Shown: positions 31,265-41,291 of the stretch, piece after piece
Layout: every line of letters begins with the position of its first letter
How positions within the stretch are numbered: the stretch's first letter is position 1
Assembly: GCF_024582815.1 (NCBI RefSeq)
Contig: NZ_CP102099.1
Span: 1,612,001-1,676,000 of the forward strand
Direction: 5' to 3'
DNA from: Acinetobacter colistiniresistens
Lineage (GTDB): Bacteria > Pseudomonadota > Gammaproteobacteria > Pseudomonadales > Moraxellaceae
Length of the DNA: 64,000 nt
Translations under genes and position numbers: made by a program
The notes under the pieces: generated by a model
What the model was told of the DNA's origin: nothing
Seen by the model: only the letters and a program-made list of their open reading frames with translations
Databases searched by the model: none

Positions 31265-32215
31265 TTATTGTAGGCGTGGTCGATTGCGATAGGCATAAAG
31301 AAATAGGCCGAGGCACAGCAATATTAAACCAATGACCAAATGTGAGCTGATAGGCTCATGATTCAGCCAGATCCCCCAACAGGTGGCAAACACGGGTGTC
31401 AGAATGGTAATCAGCATCACGGTGGTTGGATTAAGTTTCTGGATTAAATGAAAATAAAAAATCATGGCCAGCACAGAAGAAAATAAGGCGCTATATAACA
31501 ATGCCAGACAGGTCTGCAGACTGGGAAGTTGTGTCGGCATTTCTGTAAGGAAAAAGGGTAATAAGCACAAGTAGCCGAACCATGAAATCAAAGTTGAGCC
31601 TGTGGTTTGAATAATGGGATGAATCTCGGCACCAACTTTGGCAACGGCAAACATTGAAAGCACATACAGTAAAACTGCAATGAACTCATAAAGCAGACCA
31701 AGCAAATCCAGTTGAATATGATCAGCACCAATCCCCAGTGTCAGGGATAAACCTAAAATTGCTACGGTTAGTCCATACCATTGACGTTTTAAAAACTGTT
31801 CTCGTTTTAAAATAAAGACTGCAATTAGACCTGACCAGAGGGGTGCCGTGCCATAAATAATTGAAATCATGCCTGAGGAAACACGGGTTGCACCCATATA
31901 ACAAAAGGTCATCGAACCAAATAAACCCACTGCACCCGCGCTATAACTAATAAAAGCTTGAGGTGTCAAAATAAGCTTTTGTCGAAAATAAAACAGGCAA
32001 ATCAATGCCAATGGAATGGCGATACTGAAGCGAAAAAACAGTCCCCAAGCCCAATGAATTTCATGCACTGTCAAAACTGCGGCCAACGGTGTGAATGACC
32101 AAATGAGTACCACTGCAATAAATTGACCGACTGTAGCAAGGCGAGGGGAAACGAGGGCCACAGTCGGTTGCATCTGTGTGCTGGAAATAAGATTCTTCTC
32201 GGGTAACTGGCTCAT
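31265..32215 (-). CDS. EamA/DMT-family transporter
   Basis: 316 residues from ATG 32215 (MSQLPEKN), chosen over the longer frame because CAGGAG lies eight bases upstream. Ten hydrophobic helices in two EamA repeats (residues about 30-160 and 170-310). Inner-membrane drug/metabolite carrier, usually an exporter of amino acids or similar small molecules. A terminator and a 43-residue ORF lie just upstream on the same strand. Substrate unknown. Confidence 0.9.
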   Translation of the reverse strand: MSQLPEKNLISSTQMQPTVALVSPRLATVGQFIAVVLIWSFTPLAAVLTVHEIHWAWGLFFRFSIAIPLALICLFYFRQKLILTPQAFISYSAGAVGLFGSMTFCYMGATRVSSGMISIIYGTAPLWSGLIAVFILKREQFLKRQWYGLTVAILGLSLTLGIGADHIQLDLLGLLYEFIAVLLYVLSMFAVAKVGAEIHPIIQTTGSTLISWFGYLCLLPFFLTEMPTQLPSLQTCLALLYSALFSSVLAMIFYFHLIQKLNPTTVMLITILTPVFATCWGIWLNHEPISSHLVIGLILLCLGLFLYAYRNRPRLQ

Positions 32216-32267
32216 GTTGAGACTCCTGGTATAGCAACGGTAGATCGGTTTAAAAAATTTAGACAAT

Positions 32268-32292
32268 AAAAAAGGTCGCTGTTGTGGCGACC
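32268..32292 (-). terminator. Minus-strand terminator upstream of the DMT gene
   Basis: GGTCGC / GCGACC stem with a CACAACA loop and TTTTTT tail on the minus strand, 20 bases after the stop of the 43-residue ORF and ahead of the DMT gene. Confidence 0.85.
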
Positions 32293-32311
32293 TTGCAGTT
32301 CAAATGATGTT

Positions 32312-32443
32312 TTAATTAGTCATCGGATGAATGGGGGCAAAGTCTCCTTGCAAGGAAATGCAGACACGTCGCCACGCTGCATGGGCAGAAATGCCATGCA
32401 AAATAATCATGTTGAGTGCTGAAGAAACTTTGTTGCTGAACAT
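32312..32443 (-). CDS. Candidate 43-residue small protein
   Basis: Minus-strand frame ATG to TAA: MFSNKVSSALNMIILHGISA, then HAAWRRVCISLQGDF, ending APIHPMTN. It is followed after 20 bases by a good intrinsic terminator, so it looks like a short independent transcript ahead of the DMT gene. The ribosome site is weak (TAAGA). It has a mid-length hydrophobic helix with basic residues after it. I do not recognise it; it may be a small regulatory peptide or chance. It occupies most of the 366-bp spacer between the DMT and pnuC-like genes. Confidence 0.45.
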   Translation of the reverse strand: MFSNKVSSALNMIILHGISAHAAWRRVCISLQGDFAPIHPMTN

Positions 32444-32581
32444 ATCAAAAATCTTAAATACGCTTTAGATTTTTATAGCATAGGCTCTGGGTGAAAAATA
32501 GTCGTTTTCTCAAATTAAGATAAAAATATCAGTCAAGAGAATAAACAATTGGGCATTGCTTAAATTGCAGATTTTTCCATA

Positions 32582-33184
32582 ATGATGCGATCAAATTCTG
32601 AAAGAAGTTTGCTCTTGTCTGCTTTAGAAATTTTTGCGGTGATCATTAGCCTGATTGGTGTGACCTTAACCATTCGACGAAATATGTGGTGCTGGTGGTT
32701 TAATTTTCTCGCTTGTAGCTTATACGCCTATTTTTTCTTTACCCTCAAGTTATATGGTGAAACGATCCTGCAATTTTTCTTTATTGCGATGAATGTGTAT
32801 GGGTTTTATTACTGGCTCAAAGGTAAACGTCAAGAGCATGATATCCGGATTGAGCCGATTGCCAAGACCACGGTATTGGCACAAATGGCTTTAGCGCTAA
32901 TTTTTGGTGTGCTGTTTGGTTTGATTCTGAAGCACTTTACTGACGCTGCTGTCCCGATGTTGGATTCACAACTGGTGGCCTTTAGTTTACTTGCAACTTA
33001 TTGGACGAGCCGTAAGCATATTGCCACATGGATTCTGTGGATTTTTGTCAACATCATCTATGTGGGGATGTTTAGTTACAAAGAAGTTTTCCTGACCGCA
33101 GGACTCTACGCTACTTTTGTTGGATTAGCCGCTTATGGCTGGTGGCAATGGACGCAGGTCAAGGGGAAACAGTTAGCCTCTTGA
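32582..33184 (+). CDS. pnuC: PnuC-family nicotinamide nucleoside/mononucleotide transporter
   Basis: 200 residues with seven predicted membrane helices. The Trp-rich pattern WCWWFNF near residue 38, NVYGFYYWL in the third helix and TWILWIFVNIIYVGMF in a later helix are typical of PnuC. PnuC carries nicotinamide riboside across the inner membrane by facilitated diffusion, to be trapped by phosphorylation. No nadR or kinase gene is adjacent. Two ATGs are consecutive; the first is used. Confidence 0.88.
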   Translation: MMRSNSERSLLLSALEIFAVIISLIGVTLTIRRNMWCWWFNFLACSLYAYFFFTLKLYGETILQFFFIAMNVYGFYYWLKGKRQEHDIRIEPIAKTTVLAQMALALIFGVLFGLILKHFTDAAVPMLDSQLVAFSLLATYWTSRKHIATWILWIFVNIIYVGMFSYKEVFLTAGLYATFVGLAAYGWWQWTQVKGKQLAS

Positions 33185-33225
33185 TTCAAAGGGCAGCTGA
33201 GCTGCCCTTATTTATAGCTCATAGG

Positions 33226-34380
33226 TTATTTCGAGGTCGCTTGATAGTTTTGTACCGCTTGGCGACCTAAAGCAGGGTCATCGGTAAAGACACCATCCAC
33301 ACCCGCTTTGAAATACAGTTGCATTTCTTTGAGCGATCCTGTAGGGCAACGTTCAGCTGCTTTGGCTTTATCTGTACTACATTTCAGTGTATCTGGCAGG
33401 AAGTTGTTTTCAGGACGGAAAGTATATGGATGTACTTTTAAATTGACTTTATGTGCATCGGCAATGAAAGAAGTGGTTTGTGTCATTGCCGCATCTTTAA
33501 AGACATAGACTTTCCAAGGACCGACACCATTGGCGTAGGCTGAAACGTCTTTGAGACCCTGTGCCGTTGCCAGATCAGCATAGGTTTTAGGATTATTTTG
33601 TGCGACGTAATCTGCTGGTCTTGTTTCTGGCGCATCATAGAGTTGAATCAATTGAGCGCGTTTAACACTTTTGTGTAGATCAAGTTGGTTCTTTAAATAT
33701 TTTAAATTACTGACTTCAAATGATTGTAGATAAATTGGCGCAATATCGCGGCTATATTGATACTTAGACAGTGTTTTAAGCAGCGGGTCTTCCAGCGCCA
33801 AATTCTGTTGCTGGAAGTAGGTTGGATGTTTGGTTTCAATATAAAGACCAATGATTTTTCCTGTTTTTTTATAGTGGGCTTCTGCCAGTTCAATAATTTG
33901 TTCTAGGGTTGGAATAGGATAGAGGTCATTGTATTTTTGATTGTCAGGTCGAAATTGTGGAATACGTTCACGTGCTTTAAGCTGCTGTAATTCTTTTAAG
34001 GTGAAATCTTCGGTAAACCAGCCTTCTAATGTCACGCCATCAATGACTTTGGTTTTCTTACGGTCGGCAAACTGAGGCAGGGTGGCAACGTTAGTGGTTC
34101 CACCAATTTCATTTTCATGACGAGCAACCAAAACACCATCCTTGGTTGAAACTAAATCTGGTTCAATAAAATCTGCGCCATCATCAATGGCTTTTTGATA
34201 AGACGCAAGCGTATGTTCAGGGCGAAGAGCACTTGCACCACGGTGTCCAATCACTAGTATTTTTGGAAGTTGGTATTCAGGTTGAGTGGTATTGCCTTGA
34301 TTATTATTGTCATCATTACAACCTGCAAGACTGATTAGGCAGAGACAAAGAGCAGCTTTTTTAAACATGTATAAACTCAT
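33226..34380 (-). CDS. glpQ: Glycerophosphodiester phosphodiesterase, predicted lipoprotein
   Basis: 384 residues. A lipobox (SLAGC, Cys 21; an internal ATG four codons in is equally possible) is followed by an Asn-rich linker. The GDPD TIM barrel has GHRGASALRPEHT (about 46-58), DFIEPDL and a late DGVFTDDP. It cleaves glycerophosphodiesters to glycerol-3-phosphate plus alcohol, outside the cytoplasm, supplying phosphate and carbon. GlpQ-like rather than the cytoplasmic UgpQ type, given the insert and the export signal. Confidence 0.9.
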   Translation of the reverse strand: MSLYMFKKAALCLCLISLAGCNDDNNNQGNTTQPEYQLPKILVIGHRGASALRPEHTLASYQKAIDDGADFIEPDLVSTKDGVLVARHENEIGGTTNVATLPQFADRKKTKVIDGVTLEGWFTEDFTLKELQQLKARERIPQFRPDNQKYNDLYPIPTLEQIIELAEAHYKKTGKIIGLYIETKHPTYFQQQNLALEDPLLKTLSKYQYSRDIAPIYLQSFEVSNLKYLKNQLDLHKSVKRAQLIQLYDAPETRPADYVAQNNPKTYADLATAQGLKDVSAYANGVGPWKVYVFKDAAMTQTTSFIADAHKVNLKVHPYTFRPENNFLPDTLKCSTDKAKAAERCPTGSLKEMQLYFKAGVDGVFTDDPALGRQAVQNYQATSK

Positions 34381-34539
34381 CAGTTTTTATTTAAGCCCTT
34401 AGTGTGAAAGCTAAAGTTCTCAAATAAATGACAATTTGATGATGCTTTTGTGAAAATATCAAGAATTTTATAGTGAAACGGGATTTGCCATTAAAAAATC
34501 CAGTCTTCTTTGGGTAAAACCGGATTTTCATGGCACAGA

Positions 34540-36153
34540 TTAAGTTTTTTGTTTCCAATAGGGCCAATTGATCTCTGGGGTAAACTGATAATTTTTATCT
34601 TGCCAGTACGATTGCTGAGGAGATGATTTATCTTTTAGTCCCATGATATGCATGAGGTTATTATCCAGTTCAGCAGTATTCAAAATTTTGTCCTTATTGA
34701 CACCCGTGACCTGTAAGTGATCGGACCACATAATTACAGGCACTTGATAACCTGCTTTGGTATTTGGACTATGTCCAGCATAGTCAATTTCGTGTCCGAC
34801 TTCATTGCCATGATCCGACACAACCGTGAAAGATCTAAAATCTGGTGCGCCATCTGCTTGCAATGCATCTAAAAATTTGGCGAGTAGCGAGTCTTCGTAT
34901 AAAACGGCATTATCATAATCATTCCGTAACGAACGTATCCATGGATCAATCTTACGACTTTTTAGTTCACTCTCCACCTGATCATTACTGGCGCTGCTAA
35001 ATTTATTAAATGCCGCAGGATATCGCTCTTGATAGTTTGGATGTGCACCAATCAAATGCAGAATAATTAGTTTTTTGGGATCTGGATCAGCAAGTGCCTG
35101 CTGATAATCTGGAATCAAGCTTTCGTCTAAAGAGGTACTACTTCGGCCGGAACGGGTATTTTTATAAATGGCTTTGTCTGCATAGGAACCAAATAATGAC
35201 GATAAATAAGTATCATCTTGGTTGCTGAGCCAATAGATTTTATAACCTGCAGCACGTGCATAAGCCAAAATACTTTCTGGTGAATATTTGTCATGTTCAG
35301 CGGCTGGACTTTCTGTCAACAAGACTCGCAAGGCGTTAATGGTTGAGGGGGATGGAGAAAAGGCATTGCAGAAGACCTTGATTTCAGCCAGTCGTTTAGC
35401 CAGTTCCGGCGTGGTATCTCTTGCATAACCACACACCCCTAAATTTAAGCTAGTGAGACTTTCTGAAAGAATTAAAACATGGGTCTGTTTGCCTGCAGCG
35501 TGTTGGGTCAGTTCAAGATTCTGACGAGCACTGACATCCCACTGCTGATGAACATCTTTATGCTGTTTAATACGGTCTTTGAAATCCTGTATTTTTGTTT
35601 GGAACTCTGACCAGAAGATTACAGGATGTACCTTACGTGAAGGTTTCATCAGGTAGCTGGTTACAGTCAGTACCATAAGCAGAATAATGCAGCCACGATA
35701 AAAATGACTGGCCCAAAGCTGCTTGAAGTGGATGGGCTTCACAAGTTTAAACACGGATAAACTATATAGTGTCAGCACACAGAGTAAAGCAAAAATTACA
35801 GCAGCAATGCTCAGCAGATGTAGCTGTAAGAACTCCCAGATTTCTTGATGGTTGGTATTGGCAATCGCTTCAATAATAAAATAGGCTTCATTATCACTAT
35901 TGAATAAAAACCAGGTACTCGAACGCAGCAAGGCATCGAGCCAAGCAATAAACCACCAAGCAACGGTGCTCACATACCAATATCCCTTTTGGCGAGTAAT
36001 CGCTAAATAAATGAGCAATACACCTGGCAAAGATAAACAGCCGAGCCTCAAACCATCTGATAAATTACCTGCGATAATGAGTACCCCACCTGTGATGAGG
36101 GCGGGTAGCAAAATTAACAGCAGAATATTTAAGTTTTTTAAGCTGGCCTTCAT
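34540..36153 (-). CDS. Phosphoethanolamine-transferase-like sulfatase-family protein
   Basis: 537 residues. Five N-terminal membrane helices (within residues 8-165) precede a periplasmic sulfatase-fold domain. Metal and catalytic segments: VLILSESLTSLNLGVCGYAR (Glu plus the candidate Thr nucleophile), RSSTSLDESLIPDY, HLIGAHPNY and VVSDHGNEVGHE. This is the EptA/CptA architecture: transfer of phosphoethanolamine from phosphatidylethanolamine to an envelope acceptor. The GESxxR-like motif is atypical (no Arg), so it is nearer to CptA-like or uncharacterised branches than to colistin-resistance PmrC. Acceptor unknown. Confidence 0.82.
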   Translation of the reverse strand: MKASLKNLNILLLILLPALITGGVLIIAGNLSDGLRLGCLSLPGVLLIYLAITRQKGYWYVSTVAWWFIAWLDALLRSSTWFLFNSDNEAYFIIEAIANTNHQEIWEFLQLHLLSIAAVIFALLCVLTLYSLSVFKLVKPIHFKQLWASHFYRGCIILLMVLTVTSYLMKPSRKVHPVIFWSEFQTKIQDFKDRIKQHKDVHQQWDVSARQNLELTQHAAGKQTHVLILSESLTSLNLGVCGYARDTTPELAKRLAEIKVFCNAFSPSPSTINALRVLLTESPAAEHDKYSPESILAYARAAGYKIYWLSNQDDTYLSSLFGSYADKAIYKNTRSGRSSTSLDESLIPDYQQALADPDPKKLIILHLIGAHPNYQERYPAAFNKFSSASNDQVESELKSRKIDPWIRSLRNDYDNAVLYEDSLLAKFLDALQADGAPDFRSFTVVSDHGNEVGHEIDYAGHSPNTKAGYQVPVIMWSDHLQVTGVNKDKILNTAELDNNLMHIMGLKDKSSPQQSYWQDKNYQFTPEINWPYWKQKT

Positions 36154-36482
36154 ATGTGCCTAATAAAATCGGGAGGGGAAATGAGCGTGCTAATATCGGT
36201 TTAAGTATCAGACCTGTCAATTACAAATTGAGAAGTATTTGATTGCACAGCAAATTAAAGTAAACATTACAGCTAAACTGTTTAAATCGGGAAAATTCAA
36301 CGCAATGATTTGTGCTGAAGCAGTTCAAAATCCATCATTTCTCCTCAATTCCCGCTTTTTGAAATGATATGTTAAGAGGGATGGCGTTTGCATGAAAGCT
36401 CGGTAATGATCATGGACTGAGCGTATTTGTATTTATCGTATTTTTGAAAAAATTGACTGTTTCAACAATGGAATGAACAGCC
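36154..36482. other. Divergent intergenic region, no gene seen
   Basis: About 330 bp between the divergent phosphoethanolamine-transferase-like gene and the RND permease gene. It must carry two promoters, but I see no convincing consensus pair, no strong inverted repeat and no ORF worth reporting. Confidence 0.5.
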
Positions 36483-39400
36483 ATGTTATCTAAGTTTTTT
36501 ATTCATCGCCCAATCTTTGCCAGTGTTCTCGCTATTATTGTTATGGCTGTTGGCTTATTTGCAATTTTAAAGTTACCTGTAGAACGTTATCCCGATATTG
36601 CACCACCCCGAATCACTGTTGCTGCAAACTATAGTGGAGCAGATGCTCAAGCGGTAGAAGACAGTGTTACTCAGGTTTTAGAACAACAAATTAAAGGTAT
36701 TGATCATCTGCTCTATTTCAATTCGAGTAGTGATGCCAGTGGTAATAGCCGAATTAGTCTGTTCTTTGATCAGGGGACCGATCCCGATCAAGCACAGGTA
36801 CAAGTCCAAAATGCAATTAATGGTGCGATCAACCGTTTACCCGAAGATGTACAGCGTCAGGGAGTTAATGTTCGTAAATCCTTAAGTGATTCTTTTATGG
36901 TGATCGGTCTGGGGGATAAATCAGGGCGTTCAACCAATTTGGATATTTCAGATTATCTCACCAATCACTTTGAACTCAATCTCAGCCGAATTGAAGGCAT
37001 TGGGGAAGTGAGCGTATTTGGCTCGCAATATGCCATGCGTATTTGGCTGGATCCACAGCGTCTGGAACGTTATCAATTACAAGTGAGTGATGTCCGTACG
37101 GCACTTGAAAATCAGAATGCGCAAGTCGCCGCTGGTGCAATTGGAGATTTACCAACAGCGGATGACCAGTATTTAAATGCCAAGGTAACGTCGGGTTCGT
37201 TGTTAAGAACACCTGAACAATTTAAAAATATTATTGTCAAAGCCAATACAGATGGCAGTTTTGTCTATTTAAAAGATGTCGCACGGGTTGAAGTCGGTGC
37301 TGAAAATTATCAGGTCTTTAACCGTTTAAATGGTTATCCTGCTTCAGGACTTTCACTGTCCTTGACCGTCGGGGCCAATGTGATGCAGGTGGCCGATGCG
37401 GTCTATAAGGAAGTTGCCCGTTTAGAGAAAACATTACCAGAAGGTTATTTTGTGGTTTACCCACGTGATGATACACCTTTCGTGAAAGAGTCGATGTCAC
37501 AAGTGGTGTCTACCTTGATTGAAGCCATTGGTCTGGTGGTCTTGGTGATGTTTATCTTTTTGCAGAACTGGCGAGCAACCTTGATTCCAGCAGTCACGGT
37601 TCCTGTGGTCATTCTCGGAACCTTCGCCGTATTAGCCGTTTTAGGGATGAGTATCAATACTCTGACCTTATTTGCGATGGTATTAGCGATTGGTTTGTTG
37701 GTCGATGACGCGATCGTGGTGGTAGAGAACGTTGAACGTCTGATGCATGAGCAGCAACTCAGTGCCAAGGAAGCTTCAATTCAGTCCATGCATGAGATTA
37801 GTGGAGCCTTAGTCGGGATTACCTTGGTTCTCACAGCTGTATTTATTCCAATGTCATTCTTTAGCGGCGCGACAGGCATTATTTATCGTCAGTTCTCGAT
37901 TACCCTCGTGGTCGCAATGGGACTTTCATTACTTGTGGCGTTGATTTTAACCCCGGCACTTTGTGCCATTTTATTGAAACCACAGCAAAAACAGGCGCGT
38001 TGGGCGATCAAGTTCAATCATGGACTGGACTATATAAAAACGCGTTATTTGAATGTTTCACAAAAAGTCATTAATTTTAAAGCCATTTCACTGTTGGGTA
38101 TTGTGTTGCTGATTGGCTGTTTTATCTGGGTTTATCGTGATCTGCCAACCAGTTTTCTACCACAAGAAGATCAGGGCTTGTTAGGCGTTCAATTCCGTTT
38201 ACCTGAAGGAACACCGATGAGCAAGACTGAAGAGGTAGGCAAACAAATCTCAGATTATTTTCTTGAACATGAAAAAGCCAACTTGAATGGTGTCATGGTG
38301 ATTCATGGTCGTAACTTTTCTGGAACAGGACAGAATCTTGGTCAAGCCTTTGTGTCACTGAAACATTGGAATGAGCGCAAAGGTGCAGAAAACAGCGCAC
38401 AGCAGATTCGTGCACGGGCTATGCAATATCTTTCACAAAATAATCAAGCACGTATTATGGTGTTGATGCCCTCGGTAATTCGTGGTTTAGGTAATTCTGA
38501 CAAAATGGAGTTCTGGTTACAGGACACCAAGGGCCTAGGCCGAGAAAGTTTATTGAACTCTTTCAAACTGCTACAACAGCAGGGCAATGCGCTAGGCCCA
38601 GTCGCAAATCTCGACAAAAAAGGCAATGACGATCAGGCTGTGCTGAATATCAAAATTGATCATAAGGCTGCGATGATTCATGGTCTTAATGTCAGTGAAA
38701 TTAACCGAACCCTCTCGACGGCGTGGAGTGGCAGCTATATCAATGACTTTATTGATCGTGGACGAATTAAACGGGTCTATTTACAGGGTGATGCGCCATA
38801 TCGTTCTAAGCCTGAAGACCTGAATTATTGGTATGTAAAAAATACCAATGGTCAAATGGTGCCATTCTCACAATTTAGCCAGATTACATGGCAAGGTGCC
38901 CCACCAATGTTAGAGCGCTTCATGGGCTATCCAGCGATCAGTTTGGAAGCAGACGCAGCCAATGGATTTAGTAGTGGACAAGGGATGCAAGCCATTCGTG
39001 GCTTAGTTGATCAAATGCCTGATGTAGGGTTGGAGTGGAGTGGCTTGTCTTATCAGGAACAAGAGTCCAGCAATCAGGCGATCTGGTTATATTTAATCTC
39101 GGTTGCCTTTATTTTCCTTTGCCTTGCAGCACTCTATGAAAGCTGGTCAATTCCTTCTGTGGTAATGGCGGCGATTCCACTCGGGATTGGAGGAACGATT
39201 TTATTTAGTTATTGGTTTGGTTTCGCCAATGATATCTATTTCCAGATTGCACTGCTGACTACTATTGGTCTGTCCTGTAAAAATGCCATTTTGATGGTTG
39301 AATTTGCAGCAAGCTTGCAACAACAGGGACGAAGTGCGCTGGAAGCTGCATTACAGGCAGCAGGCCTTCGTCTCAGACCAATTCTGATGACCTCAATTGC

Positions 39401-39587
39401 CTTTGGTGCGGGTGTGATCCCCTTGATGTTTTCGAGTGGTGCAGGCGCCTTAAGCCGACAGGCGATTGGTTATAGTGTATTTGGTGGGGTTGTGTTTGGC
39501 ATCATTCTGGTACTGATCTTTATTCCATTTATGTATGTCTTGGTCAGAACTGTATTTAAACCAAAAGCGAAAATAGAAACTGCTTAA
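36483..39587 (+). CDS. RND (HAE1-type) efflux permease, without adjacent adaptor
   Basis: 1034 residues, full length. Twelve membrane helices in two halves and two large periplasmic loops. Helix 4 carries the proton-relay Asp pair in GLLVDDAIVVVENVERLM, and helix 10 the Lys in SCKNAILMVEFA. As an HAE1 member it should form a trimer that exports hydrophobic or amphiphilic compounds from periplasm and membrane. No membrane-fusion protein or outer-membrane channel gene flanks it, so it must borrow partners encoded elsewhere or act as a lone permease. Substrate unknown; not clearly AdeB, AdeJ or AdeG. Confidence 0.93.
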   Translation: MLSKFFIHRPIFASVLAIIVMAVGLFAILKLPVERYPDIAPPRITVAANYSGADAQAVEDSVTQVLEQQIKGIDHLLYFNSSSDASGNSRISLFFDQGTDPDQAQVQVQNAINGAINRLPEDVQRQGVNVRKSLSDSFMVIGLGDKSGRSTNLDISDYLTNHFELNLSRIEGIGEVSVFGSQYAMRIWLDPQRLERYQLQVSDVRTALENQNAQVAAGAIGDLPTADDQYLNAKVTSGSLLRTPEQFKNIIVKANTDGSFVYLKDVARVEVGAENYQVFNRLNGYPASGLSLSLTVGANVMQVADAVYKEVARLEKTLPEGYFVVYPRDDTPFVKESMSQVVSTLIEAIGLVVLVMFIFLQNWRATLIPAVTVPVVILGTFAVLAVLGMSINTLTLFAMVLAIGLLVDDAIVVVENVERLMHEQQLSAKEASIQSMHEISGALVGITLVLTAVFIPMSFFSGATGIIYRQFSITLVVAMGLSLLVALILTPALCAILLKPQQKQARWAIKFNHGLDYIKTRYLNVSQKVINFKAISLLGIVLLIGCFIWVYRDLPTSFLPQEDQGLLGVQFRLPEGTPMSKTEEVGKQISDYFLEHEKANLNGVMVIHGRNFSGTGQNLGQAFVSLKHWNERKGAENSAQQIRARAMQYLSQNNQARIMVLMPSVIRGLGNSDKMEFWLQDTKGLGRESLLNSFKLLQQQGNALGPVANLDKKGNDDQAVLNIKIDHKAAMIHGLNVSEINRTLSTAWSGSYINDFIDRGRIKRVYLQGDAPYRSKPEDLNYWYVKNTNGQMVPFSQFSQITWQGAPPMLERFMGYPAISLEADAANGFSSGQGMQAIRGLVDQMPDVGLEWSGLSYQEQESSNQAIWLYLISVAFIFLCLAALYESWSIPSVVMAAIPLGIGGTILFSYWFGFANDIYFQIALLTTIGLSCKNAILMVEFAASLQQQGRSALEAALQAAGLRLRPILMTSIAFGAGVIPLMFSSGAGALSRQAIGYSVFGGVVFGIILVLIFIPFMYVLVRTVFKPKAKIETA

Positions 39588-39609
39588 AGGCAGTAAAATT
39601 AGCAGTAGA

Positions 39610-39657
39610 AATGAACAATTCGTGCCCTGCATAACGGTTCGAATTGTTCATTTTTGT
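39610..39657 (+). terminator. Terminator after the RND gene
   Basis: AATGAACAATTCG pairs perfectly with CGAATTGTTCATT (13 bp) across a 17-base loop, followed by TTTTG. Confidence 0.85.
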
Positions 39658-39876
39658 TGTCTAAGTTGAGAAGATAAAAAAATATTTGTAGTATTGCCGT
39701 GCCGTATAAGCGGTTGAATGAGGATTGATTGCCTACATGGACACCCAGAGTTGTAATTTTTCAAGAATTACACGTTTTTATATTTCCCAAAATCTGAATG
39801 AAGACCGTTACTCGACAGTAAAATAATCTGTTGTATTTGGCTCTTCGTTGCAGATAATTGTAGTGAAGAGGCAGAT

Positions 39877-41214
39877 ATGAGCTACAACAATTTTTTATAT
39901 TTATTAAATGATGCGTTAAAGAATAATCATATTGAACTTGCGCTGGCGTCGGTTAAAACTTTTCGGGCCGTTGATATTGCTGATGTATTGACACAATTAT
40001 CGGTAGAACAAAGTCAATTACTACTGACGCATTTACCAGAACGCGCTTATGTTTTTTCTTATCTTCCTCCCCATGAACAAGCCAAACTTGCTCAAACCAT
40101 GCCAAGAAATATTTTGGCTGAAATTATTGGGGAAATGTCATCGGATAAACGGGCCGATGTATTTAAGCATCTGGATGAAGAGCAGCAAAATGCACTATTG
40201 CCTGCATTAGCGCAGGCGGAACGAGAAGATATTCGTCAGCTTTCATCCTATGTGGAAGGAACCGCTGGGGCCATCATGAGCTCGGAATATGCCACGCTCA
40301 AACCCGATATGATGGTCAAAGATGCGATTAAAATGTTGCGTCTAGAAGCACCAGATACCGAAATGATTTATTTTGCCTATGTGCTGGATGAAGCACGTAA
40401 AATTTTGGGTGTTTTGACTTTAAAGCAGTTAATTCTTGCACCTGAAGAGCAAAATATTAATGAACTGATGGAAACCAATGTCCTGACAGCCTATGTCGAT
40501 ACCGATCAGGATGAGGTGGCCAAAACCATTGCCCGTTATGATTTACTGGCCTTACCGATTATTGATCATCAACAGATGATGGTCGGGATTGTGACTTATG
40601 ATGATGCCATGGATGTGGCGAGTGAAGAAGCAACCGAAGACTTCTTGAAGGTTGGTGCGGTCAATGCATCGTCCAAACTAAGCATTAAATCGGCTCCTAT
40701 TCTGCAACTCTATCAGAAGCGGGTATTCTGGCTGGTCTTTCTGGTTTTTGGAAGTTTATTGTCAGGAATTGGGATTGCACACTATGAAGATGTGATTGCA
40801 CAGCATCTGGTGTTGGTGTTTTTCTTGCCTTTGTTGGTGGGAAGTGGCGGTAATGCAGGCTCTCAATCTTCTACCTTGATGGTTCGGGCGTTGGCAACAG
40901 GGGATGTCCAGTTTAAAGACTGGTTCTATCTACTTGGGCGCGAAAGTCTGGTGGCTTTATGTCTTGGCGGAACGATGGCCGTTGCGGTTTCCTTGTTGGG
41001 TTATTTCCGGGGGGACGAATTGGTCGCTTTGGTACTGGCCCTGAGTATGATGGGGATTGTGTTAATGGGCTGTTTGATTGGCATGAGTTTACCTTTTATT
41101 CTGAATAAAGTCGGTTTAGACCCTGCCAGTGCTTCTGCACCTTTGGTGACGTCGATATGTGATGCGACAGGGGTGATTGTGTACTTGTTTATTGCATCGA
41201 TGATTTTATTCTAG
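39877..41214 (+). CDS. mgtE: Magnesium transporter MgtE
   Basis: 445 residues. The N-terminal superhelical domain (residues about 5-125, with EMSSDKRADVFKHLD) is followed by two CBS domains (about 130-250, the first opening with TAGAIMSSEYATL) and five membrane helices with the pore segment LVGSGGNAGSQSSTLMVRAL. It is a dimeric Mg2+ channel gated by Mg2+ binding to the cytoplasmic part. The 220-bp leader has a short hairpin (GTAATT/AATTAC) but no M-box riboswitch that I can recognise. A DUF4112 gene follows. Confidence 0.95.
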   Translation: MSYNNFLYLLNDALKNNHIELALASVKTFRAVDIADVLTQLSVEQSQLLLTHLPERAYVFSYLPPHEQAKLAQTMPRNILAEIIGEMSSDKRADVFKHLDEEQQNALLPALAQAEREDIRQLSSYVEGTAGAIMSSEYATLKPDMMVKDAIKMLRLEAPDTEMIYFAYVLDEARKILGVLTLKQLILAPEEQNINELMETNVLTAYVDTDQDEVAKTIARYDLLALPIIDHQQMMVGIVTYDDAMDVASEEATEDFLKVGAVNASSKLSIKSAPILQLYQKRVFWLVFLVFGSLLSGIGIAHYEDVIAQHLVLVFFLPLLVGSGGNAGSQSSTLMVRALATGDVQFKDWFYLLGRESLVALCLGGTMAVAVSLLGYFRGDELVALVLALSMMGIVLMGCLIGMSLPFILNKVGLDPASASAPLVTSICDATGVIVYLFIASMILF

Positions 41215-41291
41215 ACCGTAATAATAATTGTACCGACAAAAGTTCAAAACTACTTTATTCTCAAGCATAAACATTGTTTTAGGTTAAGTGA

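Noticed and set aside
34540..36153. Colistin-resistance transferase PmrC/EptA
   Set aside because: Right architecture, but the nucleophile motif is atypical and no pmrAB lies adjacent.
39660..39876. M-box magnesium riboswitch ahead of mgtE
   Set aside because: Only a small GTAATT/AATTAC hairpin is visible; the conserved M-box elements are not recognisable.
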